A DNA stretch of 64,000 nucleotides, taken from the NCBI GenBank assembly GCA_016841605.1, contig JAENYV010000014.1:1-64000 (forward strand). Direction: 5' to 3'. This DNA is from Dethiobacter alkaliphilus (GTDB lineage: Bacteria > Bacillota > Dethiobacteria > DTU022 > UBA8154). The notes under the pieces were generated by a model. The model saw only the letters and a program-made list of their open reading frames with translations. It was not told where the DNA came from and searched no databases. The position numbers and the translations under genes are program-made. Shown here piece by piece: positions 52,506-62,656 of the stretch; position 1 is the first letter of the stretch; every line of letters starts with the position of its first letter.

Positions 52506-52547
52506 GATACCCTTTCATTAATTTTTAAGTATTAAAGAAAGGGTATC
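52506..52547. terminator. Hairpin enclosing the stop codon of the helicase gene
   Basis: GATACCCTTTC (52506-52516) and GAAAGGGTATC (52537-52547) pair over 11 bases with the stop codon in the loop. No T run follows on either strand. It may stabilise the transcript end rather than terminate. Confidence 0.45.
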
Positions 52548-54503
52548 AAAAGTCTCCGTCACTTCGGCTCCGGCGGGTATAGCATCCATAACAATATGCT
52601 CCCAGGGCGTTCCCAACACCGGCTCCAGAATGGCTATCACACCCCTGTCATCCCGCTTGCGAATTAGTCTTCCGCATCCCTGTTTTAATTTCAGGCCCAT
52701 TTCGGGATAATCCACTTCCGTTAGAGGATTTAACCCTTGTTTTTTCACCTCGCGCCGTCGCGCTTCGATCAGCGGATCCTGCGCGGGAAAAGGCAGTCGC
52801 CAGATCACCAGAAGTGAGAGCGCAAAACCCGGCACGTCGATTCCTTCCCAGAATCCCGCACCCACCAGCACTGAAGAGACTTCCTCGCGAAATCTCTCGA
52901 CAAGGTAGCCCCGTTCGGCGCGATCCTCCCAGAGTATTTCAAAGGGAAACCGGCAGTTTTTAAGTCCCCTTCGGATTCTTCGAACATCGGACGGAGAGTT
53001 GACAAGCACCAGTCCCCGGCCGTTAGCAAGACGCAAAAGTGCAACCAGACGCTCCAAAGCAGGGTCAAACCAGTCTTCCCGGACGCTGGCCGAAAAATGC
53101 CGGGGCAGATAAATGAAGACTTGCTTTGCAAAATCAAAGGAGCTGTCCACAGACGAACTCGAAGGCTTCTGCAAGCCCAGTGTGCGTGTAAAATAACTAA
53201 AGTCGCCTCCAATGCTGAGGGTTGCAGAGGAAAATACTACGGGAAGTTTCTTGGTAAAAAGGAACTTCCCGAGAAGGTCACTAATGTTTCTGGGCACAAC
53301 CCATAAACTCTTCTCTTTTCGGTCGACCCAGACAATAGCATCTCTATCTCCATCCCGACAGAACCGGTCTAAAACAGCTGTCGCCCTTTCTATTTTAGCC
53401 TCAAAAGACTGCAAGCGGGTTGTGGAAAGGGACCCGGTATACAGTTCTTGTTCATTCTGCAGCTCATGGTGCAAGCCACTGAGGGTGCGAAGCAGGGTAT
53501 CTGCCGCTCTGAGAAGGTCATTGCTTACACGGACGGCAAGCCGTTCTGTTCGCTCATCTTCAAGCACCGAATTATAAAGAGTCTTGAAAAATCCGGAGGT
53601 GGCCGTTCTCAAAGAAATGGCGGCAGCAAGCAGAGATATTCTGGCTCCCTGGAGCCGCTCGAGCAAAGAAAGCATACTGTTCAGGTCATCCTCAGCAATT
53701 TGCCGGCCTGCCCTCATCGCAGCGGGGAGTATAATTTTATGCCCTTCGTCGATGATAACAGCCGCATAATCGGGCAGGAGGGTCAATTTTCCGTCAGCGA
53801 TCCGCTCCTCCCGCTCCCAGAGATCGTTAAAGAAAAGTCCGTGGTCACACACGATCAGATCCCGGGCTGACCGATAATAATTCCTTGCCCTGACAAGCTT
53901 ACAGAACCCTCGTGAAGAACAAATCGTGCAGGGCATAGTCTCATCCCAGGCGACCTGTGACCAGACACGATCGGGGATGTGCGGCACCTCCGAACGCTCT
54001 CCCCGGTCAGTCTCATCTGCCCAGTGCACAACTTCGTCCAGCAATCTGCTTGACTCTCCGGTAAAGGGATTATTAACCCTGTTAGCTTTTAAATCGCAGA
54101 TAAACTGACGGGGATCTTTGGCCATGCGGACATCAAGGTCAAGATCTAAAAGGCGCGCCAAGGTATTGATATCCCCTTTTGGCCCGGTTAGCTGCTCCTG
54201 GAGCGCTGTGGAGGCACATGCTATTATGACGGGTTTTCCGGAAAACCTGGCATAAGGGATCGCACTGAGCAAGTAAGCAAAAGTTTTTCCGGTACCGAGG
54301 CCTGCCTCGGCAAAGTGCACCTTTCCTTTGCACACGGCATTGGCAATTTGAAAAGCTGTAAAAATTTGGTCCTCACGAATTTCATATCCTTCCCCCGGAA
54401 GAATATCATAAAAAACATGCCCGATCCAATGGGCAAGCATTGCGGGAAAATCATCTTTGCTGCAGTATTCAAAAGGTACTTTCGACCTGACAAGAGCGCA
54501 CAT
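52518..54503 (-). CDS. DinG/XPD-type ATP-dependent DNA helicase
   Basis: The 661-residue protein has Walker A AGLGTGKTFAYLLSA, four cysteines spaced like an Fe-S cluster (CTICSSRGFC plus flanking Cys at ICDL and IVCDH), the DEGH box (AAVIIDEGHKI), FSSATLSIGGDF and C-terminal motifs VGAGFWEGIDVPG and QGCGRLIRK. It unwinds 5'-tailed DNA or R-loops. The N-terminus lacks the exonuclease domain found in Gram-positive DinG. ATG start with AAGGG upstream. It is separate from the two-component operon. Confidence 0.88.
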   Translation of the reverse strand: MCALVRSKVPFEYCSKDDFPAMLAHWIGHVFYDILPGEGYEIREDQIFTAFQIANAVCKGKVHFAEAGLGTGKTFAYLLSAIPYARFSGKPVIIACASTALQEQLTGPKGDINTLARLLDLDLDVRMAKDPRQFICDLKANRVNNPFTGESSRLLDEVVHWADETDRGERSEVPHIPDRVWSQVAWDETMPCTICSSRGFCKLVRARNYYRSARDLIVCDHGLFFNDLWEREERIADGKLTLLPDYAAVIIDEGHKIILPAAMRAGRQIAEDDLNSMLSLLERLQGARISLLAAAISLRTATSGFFKTLYNSVLEDERTERLAVRVSNDLLRAADTLLRTLSGLHHELQNEQELYTGSLSTTRLQSFEAKIERATAVLDRFCRDGDRDAIVWVDRKEKSLWVVPRNISDLLGKFLFTKKLPVVFSSATLSIGGDFSYFTRTLGLQKPSSSSVDSSFDFAKQVFIYLPRHFSASVREDWFDPALERLVALLRLANGRGLVLVNSPSDVRRIRRGLKNCRFPFEILWEDRAERGYLVERFREEVSSVLVGAGFWEGIDVPGFALSLLVIWRLPFPAQDPLIEARRREVKKQGLNPLTEVDYPEMGLKLKQGCGRLIRKRDDRGVIAILEPVLGTPWEHIVMDAIPAGAEVTETFDTLSLILKN

Positions 54504-54599
54504 ACTGATTTCCCTTCTTCAAGATGTTTGTATTATTTCGCCCTCAAAGCCATTTATTCCTTGCAACGGGCAAAAATTGTGCACTCCATATTATTGAGT

Positions 54600-55529
54600 T
54601 TACGCTCCCATGTGTGTTTTGATAAAAGCACAAATCTCCTCCATCGCTTGCCTGGCCTCCGGAAAGAGAGAGGCACAAACAGGATAACAATGAAATAACC
54701 CCTCCCCAATTCTCAATGTAACATTTACACCCGCTTTCTCGGCTTTTTCCGCAAATTGAACGGCATCATCCAGCAGAGTTTCATCTCCTCCGACATAAAT
54801 GAGCATGGGCGGCAGTCCCTTGAGATCTCCGAAGAGGGGAGAAATATACGGCAGGCGGAGATCATTCGTTCCCCCATAATGTTTAGCAAAAGCTGGGCCT
54901 GTTCCCTCGGGCGCCAGACATCTCTTGGCGTTTGTTCGATAGGATTCCCCTGTACATGTGTAATCGGTTACAGGTGAAAAAACCGTCGCTGCTGCAGGAA
55001 GAGGAATGCCAAGGTCGCGGAGAGCCAGTAGCGTGGCCAGACATAAGCCTCCACCGGCAGAATCCCCGATAAATATAATACGGGAAGAACAAATACCCTG
55101 GGCCAACAACCAGCGATATACTGTCAGTGAATCATCCAGCGCAGCGGGGAAAGGATGTTCGGGAGCTAAACGGTACTCAAATAGAAGTGCACCTATCTTA
55201 CTATTTTTAACAAACTTGACGACATGCATGCGGTGAGATTGGCATGTTCCCGACACATACCCGCCTCCATGAAAATACATCATCACTTTGTCCTTTTCCG
55301 CTCGGGAAGGAAGAATCCATTCAACCGGGATCTCGTCAATAGTGACAGGCGATACTTCTATTCCCTCGGGCAGCCTGCGTGAAAACCTTGCTCCCCCTTC
55401 CACATTCCGGCGAAAACGCAGAACAGCTTCATACGTATTCCAGTCCATGGTTTCCCTTTTTAATTGCAAGCGCAATAAATGGCGGTTCCTCAGCAGAAAA
55501 CAAAATAAACGTGCTCTCAAACTTAGCAT
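54600..55529 (-). CDS. Alpha/beta hydrolase, HSL-type esterase
   Basis: The ~309-residue protein has the hormone-sensitive-lipase oxyanion motif HGGGYVSGT, the nucleophile GDSAGGGL, the acid in VGGDETLLDD and the His in GLFHCYP. It hydrolyses small esters or acyl glycerides. ATG at 55529 has GGAGG 9 bases upstream and is preferred over 55553. It is divergent from a TetR-type gene, with a palindrome in the shared gap, so it is probably that regulator's target. Confidence 0.88.
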   Translation of the reverse strand: MLSLRARLFCFLLRNRHLLRLQLKRETMDWNTYEAVLRFRRNVEGGARFSRRLPEGIEVSPVTIDEIPVEWILPSRAEKDKVMMYFHGGGYVSGTCQSHRMHVVKFVKNSKIGALLFEYRLAPEHPFPAALDDSLTVYRWLLAQGICSSRIIFIGDSAGGGLCLATLLALRDLGIPLPAAATVFSPVTDYTCTGESYRTNAKRCLAPEGTGPAFAKHYGGTNDLRLPYISPLFGDLKGLPPMLIYVGGDETLLDDAVQFAEKAEKAGVNVTLRIGEGLFHCYPVCASLFPEARQAMEEICAFIKTHMGA

Positions 55530-55583
55530 TTTTTCTTTTCCTCCAATTCTCATTTTTCTTATCGTTAACCGTACAATACCCCT

Positions 55584-55609
55584 ATGACTAATATTGTATT
55601 TTTAGTCAT
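55584..55609. promoter_or_regulatory. Putative TetR operator in the esterase/tetR gap
   Basis: ATGACTAA (55584-55591) and TTAGTCAT (55602-55609) form a 26-base palindrome with a 10-base centre. It lies ~55 bases upstream of the esterase start, within its likely promoter. Confidence 0.6.
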
Positions 55610-55694
55610 GAAATGAGTAAAGAAAGTGCTGCTCATATGCAGCATAAAGTTTACTTTTCTTAATTTTGTTGATATAATCATTATAAATACTTGA

Positions 55695-55707
55695 TGACTA
55701 AAAGTCA
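55695..55707. promoter_or_regulatory. Second TGACT/AGTCA half-site pair upstream of tetR
   Basis: TGACT-AAA-AGTCA repeats the half-site sequence of the larger palindrome at 55584 with a shorter centre. It lies ~48 bases upstream of the TetR start and may give autorepression. Confidence 0.4.
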
Positions 55708-55754
55708 ACAGGTATTCACCAAAATTATAACAAAATATGAAAAGGGGTTCATTG

Positions 55755-56354
55755 ATGGCCAGGTTTACTGAAAGCGAGAAAGAACAAATACGACAATGCC
55801 TCTTAACCAGAGGCAAGGAGCTGTTTATTCAATATGGTCTTGCCAAAACCAGTATTGATGACCTTGTTCAGGCCTGCGGAATTGCCAAGGGGTCCTTTTA
55901 TAAATTTTTCTCTTCAAAAGAAGAGCTTTTTTATGTCATTCTGAATAACCAGGAAGAGGTTACAAACCGATTGATCGAGGGACATTTGCGCGAAAATCTC
56001 CCCCCCAAGGAATTGATCTCTTCCTTCCTGCATATGGCTTTTCAACTGGCCGAGGAAAATCCTCTTTTACAGCAATGGCTTCGTGATGGGGAACATGAAC
56101 GCATCACCCGCAAATTACCGAAGCATCTCAAAGAAAACTTTTCGCAAGATCACACCAAAAAGGGAATTATATTCGTGCAAAGTTTAGTTGAACGCTGTGT
56201 GCTAAGGGAACAAGATCCGGAAGTAATTAACGGGGTCCTGCATGCCGTTATGCTGCTTCGCCTGCATAAAGAAGAGTTGGGCAAAGATATCTTTCCCAAA
56301 ATTATGGACACAATTATTAATTATATAGCAGAAGGTTTAACGAAACCTGATTAA
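55755..56354 (+). CDS. TetR-family transcriptional regulator
   Basis: The 199-residue protein has the TetR DNA-binding domain (ELFIQYGLAKTSIDDLVQAC, GIAKGSFYKFFSSKEELFY) and a helical ligand domain. ATG at 55755 has AGGGG 7 bases upstream; an ATG at 55737 also is in frame. Divergence from the esterase gene and the TGACTAA palindromes between them suggest it represses both. Confidence 0.92.
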   Translation: MARFTESEKEQIRQCLLTRGKELFIQYGLAKTSIDDLVQACGIAKGSFYKFFSSKEELFYVILNNQEEVTNRLIEGHLRENLPPKELISSFLHMAFQLAEENPLLQQWLRDGEHERITRKLPKHLKENFSQDHTKKGIIFVQSLVERCVLREQDPEVINGVLHAVMLLRLHKEELGKDIFPKIMDTIINYIAEGLTKPD

Positions 56355-56363
56355 TAAAGACAA

Positions 56364-59300
56364 CTAGGCCCGGCCGGCGGGCTTGCCATAGCCGCCTCCA
56401 CCGGGGGTTTCAATAATAAGTATATCTCCGGGGTCGGCACTGAACATCGCGGCCCAGGGAAGTTCTTCTTTCCGGCTGCTGCCCCGGCGGCAAAGAATAT
56501 TTTTCCCTTTTTTACCGGGCTCACCGCCCGCCAGGCCGTATGGAGCATACTTTCTCCTTCCCGTAAGCAGTGAAACCTGCAAAGGCTCCAGGAATTCCAT
56601 TTCCCTGATGATGCCGTCACCACCACGGTACCTGCCTTTCCCTCCGGACCCTTTCCTCACGGCAAAACGGTTTATCCGGACGGGGTAGCGCGCTTCCACC
56701 ACTTCGGGGTCCGTAATACGGGTATTGGTCATATGCGTATGAACGGCAGATGCTCCGTGAAATCCTTCTCCCGCGCCGGCACCTCCGGCGATGGTCTCAT
56801 AATAGGCTAGAACAGGCTCTCCGCCCTCACCCCTTCGCCCGAAGGATACATTATTCATGGTGCCCTGGCCGGCTGCCATTATCTTTAGGGCACCGAAGAC
56901 AACATCCACTACCCTCTGGGAAGTTTCCACGTTGCCGCCGGCTACAGCCGCACATTTTTCCGCATCATCGCTGGCAGGAGGGTTGAGAAGGCAGTTTGCA
57001 GGGAGAATGATGGAGATGGGTTTTAAAACACCCGCGTTGAGGGGTATCTCTTTGTTGATAAGGCAGCGGAAACAGTAGAGAACAGCACTGGTAACAATAG
57101 CTCTATTGGCGTTGAGGCTGCTTTCCACCACTTTTCCTGTCCCGTGAAAATCGACGACCGCCTCTCCCCCGTAATTGCCGTCTTTGTAAAGATGGCGGAT
57201 AATAATCTTGACGGATAGAGGTGAACCATTGTCCAGATAGTCTTCGAAAAAATATTCTCCCGGAGAAATTTTCAACAAGGCCTGCCGCATCATCTTTTCC
57301 GCGGCATCCTGTATATGACCCATATAAGCCCGGACCACCTCCAGGCCGTAGCGTCCGACCAGTTCAAGAAGGCGGAAAGCACCGGTTTGATTGGCTGCCA
57401 CCTGGGCATTAATATCCGCGAGATTATCCCTGAGGGCCCGCGTCGGATATTTCGACTCTTCAAGGAGACTGATCAGCCTTTCTTCACCGGCCCGGTCGTT
57501 ACTGACGAAAGGGAATGCTTTGAGCAACACGCCTTCTTCCGCCAGATTCTTGGCAAAAGGAGGCATGGAACCCGGCGTAATACCTCCGATCTCCGCGTGA
57601 TGAGCCCGGTTTGCTGTGAAAAAAAGCAATTCTTTTCCTTCTTCGTCAAAAACCGGGGTAACTACCGTCACATCGGGCAGGTGGCTTCCTCCATGGAAAG
57701 GATCGTTGGTAATATAAATCTCTCCGGGACGCATCTGCGGAAATGTCTCCCTGATAAACTTAACGGAGGCCGGCATAGCTCCCAGGTGCACCGGAATATG
57801 CGGGGCATTGGCTACGAGTTCGCCCTCCGCGGTAAAGATGGCGCAGCTAAAATCGAGGCGTTCTTTCACATTGGTGGAAAGGGCTGTTTTTTGCAGGGTC
57901 GCGCCCATCTGCTCGGCAATCGAAGAAAAAGTATTGTTAAATAACTCCAGGGTAACCAGGTCCACTTCTTCACTCTTTTCGCGCGGCGCGAGTTTTTCAT
58001 TCGGAAGATCTTTACATTCGCCGGCATTTTTACATTCACCCGCGATAGTGTCCTGCAGCAGTATGTTGTTCAATCCGGTAACTTGCGCCTCCCACTGTGG
58101 TTCAACGACAATGGTGGTTCCCTCTTCAATTATTATCGCCGGCCCATCAATGACGTCTCCCGGGGAGAGGCTCTCTCTCTTGAAGGCTCCCGCTTCATAC
58201 CAGCCGCCGGTAGCATACAGGCGGGTCTTCCCCCCGGGGGACGGCCTTCTCATGTGTATTTTAGCGGGAACAGGTTCGTTTTTTTCTGTTTCTCCGACCA
58301 TTTCCACCCTGGCAACACAGATCTCAATTTCCCGACCGGGGCAAGTAAAACCGTAATAGAGCCGGTGTTGCTCCTCAAAGGCTTTTTGATAATCACCATC
58401 CGGGGGCCGGGACACGGTAATTGTCGATTCCTGTCCCTGATAACGAAGATCCAGCATGCGGCGAGGGGGAAGAATTCGTTCTTTGTGAACTCCTTCATCC
58501 AGGATGTCCATGTGCAGTGACGTTTCCATACTCCTGAAAAGGCTCTCCAGTTCTTCCAGGGCCTCCGGACCGTAAAGACGACCGACGGCATGCTCGCCAA
58601 ATTTTTCAACATCAGCCATACCGATACCATAGGCACTGAGCACACTTCCATAGGGGTGTATCAGGATCTTTTCAATACCCAGTTCCCGGGCAACAGAGCA
58701 GGCATGCTGCGGACCCGCACCGCCAAATGCTGCTAGAATATAGTCGCGCACATCATAGCCCCTTGCAACGGAAATTTTTTTTATAGCTGCCGCGATGGCG
58801 CTGTCGGCAATGCGGGAAAAACCCTCCGCCAGTTCTTCACGGGTATAATGCTGTCCCTTTTGCGCCATTGCGGATCTTATTTCATCCAGATGCCGAATTA
58901 CTGCCTTCAAATTCAGGGGGAAAGCAAAAAAATTGGGAAGAAGTCTGCCCAAATAAAGATTAATATCTGTTATTGTTAAGGGGCCGCCTCTCCCGTAGCA
59001 GGCAGGGCCGGGATCGGCCCCGGCGCTAAGGGGTCCTACCCGGGGAAACTGGCCGTCAAACCAGCAGACGGAGCCTCCCCCGGCAGCCACTGTTTCGATC
59101 CGGAGCATGGGAGAGATAAGGTGCACTCCACCGTGGGACTCAGGGTCATTGATCTCCATCTCGAAACGAAACTCGAAGTCCCCATGGAAGCGGCTTATGT
59201 CGGTGCTTGTCCCTCCCATGTCAAAACCGATGGCCAGGGGAAAACCTGCCTGGCGGGCAACCTTGGCGTACCCGACCACCCCTCCGGCCGGTCCGGAAAG

Positions 59301-60362
59301 GATACTGTCCTTACCGGCATATACTTTGGCATCGACCAGGCCTCCGGTATTGGTCATGAGCTTTAAAGGAGACCCGGGAAGGCCGGTTCTGATCTCTTGA
59401 AGATAACCCTTTATTACAGGGGTGAGATAGGCATCAATCACTGTCGTCTCCCCGCGGGCTACTATTTTCTGCAGGGGAACCAGGTCTGAGGAGCAAGATA
59501 TGTGGCTAAAACCCAACCTTTGTGCTATATGGGCCACCATACGTTCATGACGATTATTACGGTAGGAATTCATCAGGCAGACGGCCAGAGAGTCAATACC
59601 TTTCTCCAGTAATGGTGCCAATTTTTTCGCGGCCTCTTTTTCCTGCAGCGGAGTTATTATCACACCTTCGTTATCAATACGTTCATCCAGTTCCACCACA
59701 TCCTGGTACAGCTCGAGCGGTTTTTCTACTTTCAAGGCAAACAAACGGGGACGGTTTTGGTAGCCGATTCGCAGAATATCTCCAAAACCCCGGGTGGTAA
59801 CAAAAGCAACATTCGCCCCCTGTTTTTCCAGGAGGGCGTTGGTCCCGCGGGTTGTGCCCAGCCGGACGGAAACGCTGCCCACCTTTTCATCCAGGCGCAG
59901 CCCTTTCAGCCACCTGATACCTGTCAGGGGGGCTTCCTCACCGGAGAAGAGCTCATAAAGCATTCCTTTTTCCGGCACGGCTGAGAGCTGCTTCGCCAGT
60001 GTCAAGCTGCCTGTATCCCTATCAAAAGCCGATACTTTTACGCTCTCCAGCATCTCTACCGGCGAGTGACAGGAACCCTCACCTTCCTCGCTGCTTTTCT
60101 CCCTGTAAAGGACAAGAGTATAGCCTTCAAAAAAACGGGGGGGATCTTTTTTCCTTTCGGAGTCACGGATACATATTCCGGAGGAACCTTCTCCTACCCG
60201 TCCCTTAATAATTCCCGAACTCAGGAGCTTATAAGAAAGAACCGAGCCGTCCGGACATTTTGCCAGACAGTCGGTAAAAGTGCCGCCCACATCTATCCAA
60301 AACTCCCATGGCCTGCAATAATCCTCCCCTTGTATAAATGCTTTGCTTCTCGGCTTTAACAT
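56364..60362 (-). CDS. Fused HyuA-HyuB 5-oxoprolinase/hydantoinase
   Basis: The 1332-residue protein joins two usually separate subunits. The N-terminal ~740 residues are HyuA-like ([53 protein letters not shown]), with an actin-fold ATPase. The C-terminal ~530 are HyuB-like ([51 protein letters not shown]). The linker (~755-790) has a [11 protein letters not shown] duplication. This is the layout of ATP-dependent 5-oxoprolinases, which open pyroglutamate to glutamate, but hydantoinases and acetophenone carboxylases are related. AGAGGT precedes the ATG. Ends 9 bases after the tetR stop, convergent. Confidence 0.9.
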   Translation of the reverse strand: MLKPRSKAFIQGEDYCRPWEFWIDVGGTFTDCLAKCPDGSVLSYKLLSSGIIKGRVGEGSSGICIRDSERKKDPPRFFEGYTLVLYREKSSEEGEGSCHSPVEMLESVKVSAFDRDTGSLTLAKQLSAVPEKGMLYELFSGEEAPLTGIRWLKGLRLDEKVGSVSVRLGTTRGTNALLEKQGANVAFVTTRGFGDILRIGYQNRPRLFALKVEKPLELYQDVVELDERIDNEGVIITPLQEKEAAKKLAPLLEKGIDSLAVCLMNSYRNNRHERMVAHIAQRLGFSHISCSSDLVPLQKIVARGETTVIDAYLTPVIKGYLQEIRTGLPGSPLKLMTNTGGLVDAKVYAGKDSILSGPAGGVVGYAKVARQAGFPLAIGFDMGGTSTDISRFHGDFEFRFEMEINDPESHGGVHLISPMLRIETVAAGGGSVCWFDGQFPRVGPLSAGADPGPACYGRGGPLTITDINLYLGRLLPNFFAFPLNLKAVIRHLDEIRSAMAQKGQHYTREELAEGFSRIADSAIAAAIKKISVARGYDVRDYILAAFGGAGPQHACSVARELGIEKILIHPYGSVLSAYGIGMADVEKFGEHAVGRLYGPEALEELESLFRSMETSLHMDILDEGVHKERILPPRRMLDLRYQGQESTITVSRPPDGDYQKAFEEQHRLYYGFTCPGREIEICVARVEMVGETEKNEPVPAKIHMRRPSPGGKTRLYATGGWYEAGAFKRESLSPGDVIDGPAIIIEEGTTIVVEPQWEAQVTGLNNILLQDTIAGECKNAGECKDLPNEKLAPREKSEEVDLVTLELFNNTFSSIAEQMGATLQKTALSTNVKERLDFSCAIFTAEGELVANAPHIPVHLGAMPASVKFIRETFPQMRPGEIYITNDPFHGGSHLPDVTVVTPVFDEEGKELLFFTANRAHHAEIGGITPGSMPPFAKNLAEEGVLLKAFPFVSNDRAGEERLISLLEESKYPTRALRDNLADINAQVAANQTGAFRLLELVGRYGLEVVRAYMGHIQDAAEKMMRQALLKISPGEYFFEDYLDNGSPLSVKIIIRHLYKDGNYGGEAVVDFHGTGKVVESSLNANRAIVTSAVLYCFRCLINKEIPLNAGVLKPISIILPANCLLNPPASDDAEKCAAVAGGNVETSQRVVDVVFGALKIMAAGQGTMNNVSFGRRGEGGEPVLAYYETIAGGAGAGEGFHGASAVHTHMTNTRITDPEVVEARYPVRINRFAVRKGSGGKGRYRGGDGIIREMEFLEPLQVSLLTGRRKYAPYGLAGGEPGKKGKNILCRRGSSRKEELPWAAMFSADPGDILIIETPGGGGYGKPAGRA

Positions 60363-60417
60363 CTATTTGCTACCTCTTAAAAATTTATCTTAAATTATAT
60401 AAACTTTCCATAAAAAA

Positions 60418-62622
60418 CTACAGGCTGTTTATGGCTTTATAGATTACTCTGGAAAAATTATTAATTGTATAAGGTTTTCTTATTACTCCTTTAAAACCGT
60501 ATTCCTCATAATCGGCCATTACCGGATCGTTGGAATAACCGCTAGATACAATAGCTCTCAATTCAGGATCTTCCTGCAGCATTCTTTTTATGGTTTCCTT
60601 GCCTCCCATACCCCCGGGAATGGTCAAGTCCATGACGACGAGATCAAAGGGTGGGCCCTCTTTTTTTGCTTCCCGAAATATTTGAAGCGCTTCTTCACCA
60701 CTTTTCGCAAAATGCGTTTCATACCCAAGGAACGAAAGCATCTCGCCCATAACTTCTCGGATTTCTTCTTCATCATCCATAACGAGTATTCTGCCTGTAC
60801 CAGGGATAATTTCGTCCTTTTCCGTGTCAAGTTGTACTGTTTGAAGGGAAGCGGGTAAATAAAAAGTAAAAACAGCACCTTTTCCTCTTTCAGACTCCGC
60901 CTGTATATACCCGTCATGTTTTTTGATTATAGAATACGCACTAGCCAGGCCGAGGCCGCTTCCTTCCGGTTTCGTGGAAAAAAAGGGGTCAAATATCTTT
61001 AATAGATTTTTTTCCGGAATACCTGGTCCCTCATCTGCTATGGATATTTTAACATATTCCCCTTCCGGCAGAGGAATATGGTGTCCATTTCTTTCTGTTT
61101 TTATGGTAACATTTTCCGCTTTTACTCCTATACTTCCGCCTTCCGGCATAGCCTGGACAGCGTTAATAATAATATTGTATAAAACCTGGCTGATTTGCCC
61201 TTCGTCAATCTCTGCGGGATGAAGTTCTTCGGGCAAAAAAAGCCGGCAGTCGACATTGGAACCGCTTAACGCAAACTTTGTGCTCTCGGAGATTAACTTA
61301 CCGATGGAGGCGATTTTTTTAACCGGAGCCCCCCCTTTGGCAAATGTAAATAATTGCGAGGTTAATTCTTTGACGCGAAGGGTAGCTATTTCCATATTTT
61401 CCAAGTAATTATAAAGTTTATCTTGTTTATCCGTATATGACCTCGCCAGGGAGATATTGCCCAGCATAGTAGCCAGGTAGTTATTAAAATCATGGGCAAT
61501 CCCACCGGCAAGTATACTGATCGATTCAAGCTTTGCGGCTTTAATTGCTTTGTCTTCGCCTTTTTTGCGCTCAGTAATATTATAGGCGGTAATATGTACA
61601 CCCGATTTTTCCTGATAAGTAAAAGGGGTCAATAACAGTTCCACATCAACTAATGTACCTGCTGTTGAGACAAGCATTGTAGTCAACAATTTTTGTTGGG
61701 CCCTTCCAGCCAGAATTTCCCTGAAATGTCGGGTAAAAATCTCCTGGTCATCTGCAGGTAAAAACTCTCTCATGGTTTTTCCGAAAAGAGCCCGGGGAGT
61801 TGTTACCTCCATAAGTTTGGCCGCGGCAGTATTGGCAAAAACAATACCTTCTTCCATTTGGCCGCAGATAGCAATCGGCATTATTTCGACAATCTTGCGA
61901 AAATATTTTTCGCTTTTTCGCCGGGCAAGTGCTGCCTTGTTACGCTCCGCGACCTGGATCTGTAACTGTTCATTGGCTTTTTCCAGTTCCAGGGTTCGCT
62001 CTTTGACTTTTTGTTCCAGGGCGAGATGGGCGTTTTTCAGCATCTCCTCCGCCTGTTTGCGGTCTGTTATATCCATGATCACAGCCCGGCACACCGGCAC
62101 CTTTTTTTCACCCTCACTTAAAACCGTCATTTCCAGCAAAGCCCAGAAACGGAAGCCGTTTTTCTTAATCATCCTCATCTCGCAAGCCTTTTGCCCGGGC
62201 TTTTCCAAAAGCTCTTTGCGAAAAAAATAGTAGGATTCCTGGTCTTCCCTGACAATGAAGCGGGTGAGCGGCTCCCTGAGCAATTCACTCTTTTCCATGT
62301 CCAGGAGCCGGGCGGCAGTAAGGTTGGCTTTCCGGATCAGTCCCCATTCATCAAGGGTTATATACCCCACGGGAGCCATTTCATACAGATCAAAATATTG
62401 GGCACGGGAGCTTTCCAGCTCCAACTGTGCCCGGCGCAGTTCTTCATTTTGCATTTCCAGCTCGATTTGATGAACTTTCAGTTCATGAAGCAGCTGCTGT
62501 TCTTCACCGGGAAGTTGACCGCCCCGGTTCCCGGGAAGAGGCAAAGCCTTTTCACGTAATGCATCCTCAGCCAGCTTGCGCAGATTCTTGATCTTACCGG
62601 AGCCGGATTCTTTTTCTTCCAT
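60418..62622 (-). CDS. Hybrid PAS-sensor histidine kinase with receiver domain
   Basis: The 734-residue protein has no membrane helix. It has a coiled N-terminus, two PAS domains (~75-200 and ~235-355), a HisKA of the NtrB type (ILAGGIAHDFNNYLA), a HATPase (YNIIINAVQAMPEGG, DEGPGIPEKNLLKIFDPF, GSGLGLASAYSI) and a C-terminal receiver (MDDEEEIREVM, phospho-acceptor in VVMDLTIPGGMGG). It is probably a cytoplasmic sensor working in a phosphorelay. AGGAGG precedes the ATG. It starts 34 bases after the CheBR-type gene, so they likely form an operon. Confidence 0.92.
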   Translation of the reverse strand: MEEKESGSGKIKNLRKLAEDALREKALPLPGNRGGQLPGEEQQLLHELKVHQIELEMQNEELRRAQLELESSRAQYFDLYEMAPVGYITLDEWGLIRKANLTAARLLDMEKSELLREPLTRFIVREDQESYYFFRKELLEKPGQKACEMRMIKKNGFRFWALLEMTVLSEGEKKVPVCRAVIMDITDRKQAEEMLKNAHLALEQKVKERTLELEKANEQLQIQVAERNKAALARRKSEKYFRKIVEIMPIAICGQMEEGIVFANTAAAKLMEVTTPRALFGKTMREFLPADDQEIFTRHFREILAGRAQQKLLTTMLVSTAGTLVDVELLLTPFTYQEKSGVHITAYNITERKKGEDKAIKAAKLESISILAGGIAHDFNNYLATMLGNISLARSYTDKQDKLYNYLENMEIATLRVKELTSQLFTFAKGGAPVKKIASIGKLISESTKFALSGSNVDCRLFLPEELHPAEIDEGQISQVLYNIIINAVQAMPEGGSIGVKAENVTIKTERNGHHIPLPEGEYVKISIADEGPGIPEKNLLKIFDPFFSTKPEGSGLGLASAYSIIKKHDGYIQAESERGKGAVFTFYLPASLQTVQLDTEKDEIIPGTGRILVMDDEEEIREVMGEMLSFLGYETHFAKSGEEALQIFREAKKEGPPFDLVVMDLTIPGGMGGKETIKRMLQEDPELRAIVSSGYSNDPVMADYEEYGFKGVIRKPYTINNFSRVIYKAINSL

Positions 62623-62656
62623 TTTCTCCTCCTTATTCTTGAAGAAACTGCGATCT

